In this document: piece by piece, positions 60,638 to 64,000 of the stretch
How the letters are laid out: the number at the start of each line of letters is the position of its first letter
Position numbering within the stretch: position 1 is the stretch's first letter
Origin: Chitinophagaceae bacterium
GTDB taxonomy: Bacteria; Bacteroidota; Bacteroidia; Chitinophagales; Chitinophagaceae
Direction of reading: 5' to 3'
Assembly (NCBI GenBank): GCA_017307755.1
Contig: JAFKGQ010000005.1
Span: forward strand, 434,001 to 498,000
DNA length: 64,000 bases
Notes under the pieces: model-generated
Told to the model about the DNA's origin: nothing
Seen by the model: the letters and a program-made list of their open reading frames with translations, nothing else
Databases searched by the model: none
Made by a program: the position numbers and the translations under genes

Positions 60638-61138
60638 ATGAGCAAAGTTCAACATACCGCATCCGCGGCACGGATAAAAATCCTTCTGACGGATGTAGAC
60701 GGGGTATTGACAGACAACGGCGTGTATTATTCCGAGAATGGCGAAGAAATGAAGCGGTTTTCCATCCGCGACGGCATGGGTGTTGAGCGTCTTCGCAAGC
60801 TGGCCGGCGTCGAAACGGGGATCATCACGGGAGAGACATCTCCCTCCGTGGCCCGCAGGGCGGAGAAGCTGAATATCCGGGAATTGCACCTGGGTATCAG
60901 GAACAAGTTGGACAAGGTGGAGGAGATACTGAAGCGTCTTCAGTTGCAATGGGAGGAGATAGCCTACATCGGGGATGATGTAAACGACCTGGAAGTGATG
61001 GAGAAAGCGGGATTGGCAGCCTGTCCCTCCGATGCGATGCCGCAGGTAAGCGAGATAGTGCAATATCACTGTGGGAACAAAGGGGGGTATGGCGCGTTCA
61101 GAGAATTTGCCGAATGGTTGATTGAACTAAAAAAATAA
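60638..61138 (+). CDS. KdsC-like HAD phosphatase
   Basis: 166 residues, the usual KdsC length. HAD motifs: DVDGVLTDNGVYY (nucleophile Asp), IITGETSPSV (Thr/Ser motif) and GDDVNDLEVM (metal Asp pair). KdsC removes phosphate from Kdo-8-phosphate; homologues do the same for Kdn- and Neu-type 9-phosphates. Its presence immediately ahead of the NeuB-like gene implies that the condensation product is phosphorylated. Confidence 0.9.
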   Translation: MSKVQHTASAARIKILLTDVDGVLTDNGVYYSENGEEMKRFSIRDGMGVERLRKLAGVETGIITGETSPSVARRAEKLNIRELHLGIRNKLDKVEEILKRLQLQWEEIAYIGDDVNDLEVMEKAGLAACPSDAMPQVSEIVQYHCGNKGGYGAFREFAEWLIELKK

Positions 61139-61142
61139 TCAT

Positions 61143-62033
61143 ATGAATTCCTTTAGTGTCAGCAGTAAAAGAAGCATTGGCGCCGGACATCCCGTGTATG
61201 TCATTGCTGAAATAGGGATCAATCACAATGGGTCCCTGGACATCGCCAAGAAATTGATCGACGAAGCTGTCCTGGCCGGCTGTGATGCCGTAAAATTCCA
61301 GAAGCGAACACCGGAGCTTTGCACGCCCAAGGATCAATGGCATCTGGAGAGGGATACGCCGTGGGGGAGGATGAGCTATATCAATTACCGGCATATGATC
61401 GAGCTGGGTTTTGATGAGTATTCGGCCATCGATGCTTACTGTAAGGAAAAAGACATCGATTGGTTTGTCTCCTGCTGGGATGAGGTAGCTGTCGATTTTA
61501 TGGAGCAATTCAACCCGGGGGTTTATAAATTTGCCTCAGCCAGTCTTACGGACCATGACCTGATAGCCAAGGTGAAGCGGACGGGCCGTCCCTATATTTT
61601 GTCAACGGGTATGTCTACCATGGACGAGATCCGGGATGCCATCGATAAGTTTGGAACGGACAATCTTATGGTAGCCCATTCCACTTCAGCGTATCCCTGT
61701 CCCCCGCAGGAATTGAACCTGCGTATGATAGAAACTCTGATGGACCTTTATCCCGACACGCCTATCGGCTATTCCGGGCATGAGACAGGGCTGGCGACTA
61801 CCGTGGCTGCCGTAGCGATTGGCGCATGTTTTGTGGAGAGACATTTTACCCTCGACAGGGCCATGTGGGGGTCTGACCATGCTGCATCCGTTGAGCCGCA
61901 GGGCATGCAAAAGCTGGTACGCGACATCCGGGACGTGGAACTGGCGCTGGGCGACGGTGTCAAACGCGTCTACGAAAGCGAAATGGGCGCCATGAAAAGA
62001 TTGAGACGTAAACCAAGTACAGTGGTATCCTGA
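61143..62033 (+). CDS. NeuB-family ulosonic acid synthase without SAF domain
   Basis: 296 residues. NeuB signatures include VIAEIGINHNGSLDIAKKLI, GCDAVKFQKR, HSTSAYP and GYSGHETGLAT, ending with VERHFTLDRAMWGSDHAAS (in part). The enzyme condenses PEP with an aldose or its phosphate to give a 3-deoxy-2-ulosonic acid. Full-length sialic acid synthases have about 340 residues with a C-terminal SAF domain that helps bind the aldose; this protein stops near KRLRRKPSTVVS and lacks it. The substrate is probably not ManNAc. Confidence 0.9.
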   Translation: MNSFSVSSKRSIGAGHPVYVIAEIGINHNGSLDIAKKLIDEAVLAGCDAVKFQKRTPELCTPKDQWHLERDTPWGRMSYINYRHMIELGFDEYSAIDAYCKEKDIDWFVSCWDEVAVDFMEQFNPGVYKFASASLTDHDLIAKVKRTGRPYILSTGMSTMDEIRDAIDKFGTDNLMVAHSTSAYPCPPQELNLRMIETLMDLYPDTPIGYSGHETGLATTVAAVAIGACFVERHFTLDRAMWGSDHAASVEPQGMQKLVRDIRDVELALGDGVKRVYESEMGAMKRLRRKPSTVVS

Positions 62034-62986
62034 TGCAGCATATTGTTTATTATACGACGACAATTTTATTGATCAGCGTAGGAGTTTTTATCTGGCTGGA
62101 GAGAAAGATACCATATACCAAGGGATTACCCGTCTTTCGGGACGGGTTCTGGGTGGATATGGTCTGGTATACATTGATACAAAGCTATTTTCTCAAGATC
62201 CTGATATTCGACTATATCATCACGCCGATGGATAAAGCCTGGCATTTATCCTCCCTGCATCTTGTCAGCTCCTGGCCCCTGGTGTTACAGGTGTTGTTCT
62301 TTTTGGTGGTGCATGACTTCTATATTTATTGGTTCCACCGGTGGCAGCATCATTCAAAGATCCTCTGGCGTACCCATGAAGCGCATCATTCCAATAAGGA
62401 GGTAGATTGGCTGGCGGGGACCCGCTCGCATGTGTTGGAGATCATCATCAACCAGACGGTGGAGTTTGCACCCATCGTCCTGTTGGGCGCCAACCCCATG
62501 GTCGTCCCGATCAAAGCCTTGCTGGATGCGGTATGGGGTATGTATATCCACTCCAACATAAATGTGCGGAGCGGCAAATTGCAGTACATTATCAATGGCC
62601 CGGAGATGCATCAATGGCATCATGCCAATGACAGAAGAGTTTTTTATGCCAATTTTTCTACCAAGCTGGCGTTGTGGGATTGGTTGTTCGGCACGGCTTT
62701 TTTACCATCCAGGGAGAAACCGGCAGAATTTGGGTTATATTACGATTATCCTAAGGATTATTTTCTTCAGCATGTGTTTTCCGTAAAGAGACTGGATGAG
62801 AACAAACTGGCGGAAAAACACCGGTGGTTCCGGGTTTATCATAACTTGCGGAAAAGGGTCCTGCAATGGATGACAAATAAAAAAGCGTTTAATGGCGTGG
62901 ATATACCTGGGGATCGCATCCCTGTTCGAGATCTGCTGGACGTTTTGCCTGAAGTTCATGAGCGTGCCGAAGCTCAAGACCATTAG
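62033..62986 (+). CDS. Sterol-desaturase/fatty-acid-hydroxylase-family membrane protein
   Basis: 317 residues with several transmembrane helices in the first 190. Histidine clusters for a di-iron site are present: HDFYIYWFHRWQHH, HEAHHS and HQWHHAND. Family members hydroxylate or desaturate lipids. The start codon overlaps the NeuB stop as TGATG, indicating translational coupling to the surface-sugar genes. A role in modifying a lipid carrier or anchor is possible. Its C-terminal 30 residues share DNA with the next gene. Confidence 0.87.
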   Translation: MQHIVYYTTTILLISVGVFIWLERKIPYTKGLPVFRDGFWVDMVWYTLIQSYFLKILIFDYIITPMDKAWHLSSLHLVSSWPLVLQVLFFLVVHDFYIYWFHRWQHHSKILWRTHEAHHSNKEVDWLAGTRSHVLEIIINQTVEFAPIVLLGANPMVVPIKALLDAVWGMYIHSNINVRSGKLQYIINGPEMHQWHHANDRRVFYANFSTKLALWDWLFGTAFLPSREKPAEFGLYYDYPKDYFLQHVFSVKRLDENKLAEKHRWFRVYHNLRKRVLQWMTNKKAFNGVDIPGDRIPVRDLLDVLPEVHERAEAQDH

Positions 62987-63257
62987 GTGGGCGTATTTTT
63001 TCTCCCGTCGGGAGCATTGGGAGATACTGCTGCCTTTTGCAGGCTATGTCGCTTTTGGGTTGGGCAACATCTTCTTTTTTTCCATGGCCATGAAACAGAT
63101 ATCCGCCACCACAGCCCTTGCCGCCTGGATGGGTCTGACCCTTGTCGGCACCAAACTGGCGGAGATATATCTCTTTAAGCAGCCTTCCAATTTTTATCAA
63201 TTCCTGTATATGAGCCTGATACTGGTGGGTATCGTAGGGCTGAAACAGACCGATTAG
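62892..63257 (+). CDS. SMR-type small multidrug-resistance-like membrane protein
   Basis: 121 residues with four helices. The start MAWIYLGIASLFEICW carries the conserved membrane Glu13 of the SMR family, and TALAAWMGLTLVG in helix 3 matches the family pattern. A 15-residue basic insertion (KLKTIRWAYFFSRREHW region) lies after helix 1. SMR relatives export cations or polyamines, and some (ArnE/F-like) flip lipid-linked sugars. The latter fits this cluster, but it is inference. The start lies 95 bp inside the preceding gene in another frame; the strong helix-1 match supports it. Confidence 0.78.
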   Translation: MAWIYLGIASLFEICWTFCLKFMSVPKLKTIRWAYFFSRREHWEILLPFAGYVAFGLGNIFFFSMAMKQISATTALAAWMGLTLVGTKLAEIYLFKQPSNFYQFLYMSLILVGIVGLKQTD

Positions 63258-64000
63258 AAGGCCTCCCGCAATTGCACGTTGAAGGCGGTGGAATGTTTGG
63301 CCATTCCATAGTCCACGCGAAGGTTCAGCTTTTCTTCCTTGCTGAGCATAAACCGGAGGCCGCCGCCATAGGTGTAGTGAAAGCCATCCAGCTCAAAATG
63401 CTTCGGGTCTTTGCTGACCTCGCCGGTGGCGGCAAAAGCCACCATCCCGACGCGCCAGAAAAGCAGACGCCGATATTCCGCCTGGTAAGCTGTCAGACAT
63501 TTGTCGGTGAAACGACCGGCATAATATCCTCTCATCATATCGGCTCCTCCCAGCTCTTCCAGTTTCCGGAAAGGCGTATTACCCGAAGTAAGGCCGGCGA
63601 TGCCCTGAAGGGCCAGTACGGATTTTTCCGACAGATGAAAGAACTTGCGAAAGTCCAGGCTAAAGACCTGGAAATTGAAGTCGCTGCCCAGGCTACGGTG
63701 GAACCATACATATTGCATTTCGGCAAATACGCCATGGTCGGGGCTATAGGCACTGTTTCTGGTATCCCAGGATACGATGGGACCGATGCCGGAAGTGTTG
63801 CCGCCGTAGCGGCCGGTGATCTGCTGTTTGTCAAAGAGGCCTCCCTGTATATAGTCCACCGCTCCGGAATGCTGGAACTCATAGGTCAGGCCAACGTATA
63901 ATTTCCGGTGGACCCGTTGGAGGAATTGCGGATTGATGAAGTACTGTTTTTCCGTAAAAGGTTCTTCCGCCTCGAAATGGGTATGATTACCCAGTCCCCA
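63254..64000 (-). CDS. Omp85/surface-antigen-type outer-membrane barrel protein, 5' end outside window
   Basis: The minus-strand frame stays open to the window edge, so only the C-terminal 248 residues or so are visible. They show repeated amphipathic strands with aromatic ends, and blocks such as GRYGGNTSGIGPIVSWDTRNSAYSP (in part), GGADMMRGYYAGRFTDKCL and the ending FNVQLREAF. The GG-x-MRGY motif is a hallmark of the BamA/TamA barrel. The listed start within the window (GTG, 63859) is not the true start. It overlaps the convergent SMR gene by 4 bp. Confidence 0.82.
   Translation of the reverse strand, partial: WGLGNHTHFEAEEPFTEKQYFINPQFLQRVHRKLYVGLTYEFQHSGAVDYIQGGLFDKQQITGRYGGNTSGIGPIVSWDTRNSAYSPDHGVFAEMQYVWFHRSLGSDFNFQVFSLDFRKFFHLSEKSVLALQGIAGLTSGNTPFRKLEELGGADMMRGYYAGRFTDKCLTAYQAEYRRLLFWRVGMVAFAATGEVSKDPKHFELDGFHYTYGGGLRFMLSKEEKLNLRVDYGMAKHSTAFNVQLREAF

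Noticed and set aside
62892..63257. Reading the SMR-like gene as a broken EamA transporter
   Set aside because: Four helices, the helix-1 Glu and the helix-3 pattern match a complete SMR protein, so a truncated ten-helix transporter is not needed to explain it.
63272..63901. A 209-codon plus-strand frame opposite the Omp85-type gene
   Set aside because: The minus strand shows the GG-x-MRGY barrel motif and stays open to the window edge; the plus-strand frame has no family features.

Overview
The window looks like chromosomal DNA of a soil- or plant-associated Bacteroidota, most likely family Chitinophagaceae. The evidence is two SusC/SusD pairs with dense carbohydrate-active enzyme genes, an ECF-sigma/FecR pair, lipoprotein signals of Bacteroidota type, and several promoters of the TTG / TAnnTTTG type. 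The family assignment is inference from gene content. I see no rRNA, tRNA, insertion sequence, phage gene or CRISPR array.

Layout. (1) 1-10865, mixed housekeeping and regulatory genes: a truncated sugar-nucleotidyltransferase; an ECF sigma factor followed by a membrane-anchored trypsin-like protease with an anti-sigma-like N-terminus; a small repeat lipoprotein; a GntR regulator with a fosmidomycin-resistance-type transporter; HdeD-like and DUF6340 proteins; a LuxR-type response regulator with two receiver-only paralogues that lack the phospho-acceptor Asp; a probable orphan small RNA; a divergent GAPDH and an HGSNAT-like membrane protein. (2) 10858-32790, polysaccharide utilisation locus 1 (PUL1). 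One arm reads leftward (LacI regulator, SDR, GH115 alpha-glucuronidase, M1 peptidase, GH3). The other reads rightward (SusC, SusD, GH35/DUF5597, a SASA-CE15 double esterase, mannonate dehydratase, Xaa-Pro peptidase, Dabb protein). The enzymes fit removal and catabolism of acetyl and (methyl)glucuronoyl decorations of glucuronoxylan. Two near-identical LacI-type operators lie in the divergent promoter region. (3) 32797-36695: a MocA-like nucleotidyltransferase, a sugar porter, an AraC regulator and a PhyH-type dioxygenase. (4) 36763-54691, PUL2: ECF sigma, FecR, STN-containing SusC, SusD, GH172, a GH36-like enzyme, a heparinase II/III-like lyase, an esterase-GH35 fusion, a polysaccharide-deacetylase-like protein and an SGNH esterase. 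The genes are so tightly packed that one transcript is likely; the substrate is not one I recognise. (5) 54814-63257: a surface-sugar cluster with a GT-B-like transferase, SpsF-type cytidylyltransferase, split transketolase, class III aminotransferase, SDR, KdsC-like phosphatase and NeuB-like synthase, then a sterol-desaturase-family protein and an SMR-type protein. It reads as a pathway to a CMP-activated ulosonic acid of unusual origin and is my best candidate for an undescribed system. (6) 63254-64000: the 3' part of an Omp85/surface-antigen-type barrel gene on the minus strand.

The two PULs appear to use different control logic. PUL1 has a cytoplasmic LacI sensor and a SusC without an STN domain. 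PUL2 has a trans-envelope SusC(STN)-FecR-sigma relay. All functions are read from motifs and context without database searches.
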